Assembly: GCA_021817025.1 (NCBI GenBank)
Contig: JAKAWF010000051.1
Coordinates: 1-16,438 of the forward strand
Direction: 5' to 3'
Length of the DNA stretch: 16,438 nucleotides
Origin: a bacterium
GTDB taxonomy: Bacteria; Chloroflexota; Dormibacteria; UBA8260; Bog-877
Part shown: positions 16,293 through 16,438 of the stretch, one piece after another
Numbering within the stretch: the stretch's first letter is position 1
Layout of the letters: every line of letters starts with the position of its first letter
Notes under the pieces: model-generated
The model's input: the letters and a program-made list of their open reading frames with translations, nothing else
What the model was told of the DNA's origin: nothing
The model's database searches: none
Translations under genes and position numbers: made by a program

Positions 16293-16438
16293 CCCCCACC
16301 GGGGTGATCCTCAGGTCCCTGTCAAAGTCCGGGGCCGGGTGGGGGCCGGAGAGGAGCGAAGTGGTAATCGGGAGACTGAGGGCCAGCCACGGAGGGGGGT
16401 GGGGAGGGGCCGGGACTGCGTGAGGAAGGGCCACGGCC

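Noticed and set aside
14409..16307. Very long + strand open frame opposite dppA
   Set aside because: A GC-rich shadow frame: the - strand has a lipobox and full family 5 binding-protein signatures, while the + frame shows no domain.

Overview
This is a high-GC bacterial window with frequent GTG and TTG starts. The gene content suggests a soil-type Gram-positive-like (Terrabacteria) lineage such as Actinobacteria, Chloroflexi or Dormibacterota. Nothing here fixes the phylum, and no rRNA or tRNA gene was seen.

Layout. Positions 1-283 hold the 3' end of a + strand gene whose basic Arg/Ala/Pro/Thr tail is built from four 36-bp tandem repeats; a strong intrinsic terminator follows. On the - strand come a threonine aldolase (370-1413) and a membrane-anchored GAF-GGDEF diguanylate cyclase (1636-3762). 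Divergent from the cyclase is a small protein with a duplicated beta-rich domain (3950-4621). A convergent gap follows, then on the - strand IF-1 (infA, with an N-terminal extension), a fumarylacetoacetase, a homogentisate 1,2-dioxygenase reading frame interrupted by two compensating frameshifts, and a zinc alcohol/glucose dehydrogenase. The last three overlap end to end in transcription order gdh-hmgA-fah, an aromatic (tyrosine/homogentisate) degradation operon.

From about 8.8 kb to 16.2 kb is one complete peptide/nickel-type (Dpp/Opp) ABC importer, organised unusually. Three ATPase genes lie on the + strand: a truncated DppD-like copy that has lost its H-loop histidine, an intact DppD and a DppF. 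The permeases DppC and DppB and the lipoprotein DppA lie on the - strand and converge on the ATPases. A long perfect stem-loop sits between dppA and dppB, and a structured leader with a plausible promoter precedes dppA.

No phage, transposon, CRISPR or defence system was seen. The points most worth a second look are the degenerate tandem ATPase, the double-frameshifted hmgA, the split convergent transporter with its intercistronic hairpin, the extended IF-1 and the repeat-built basic tail.
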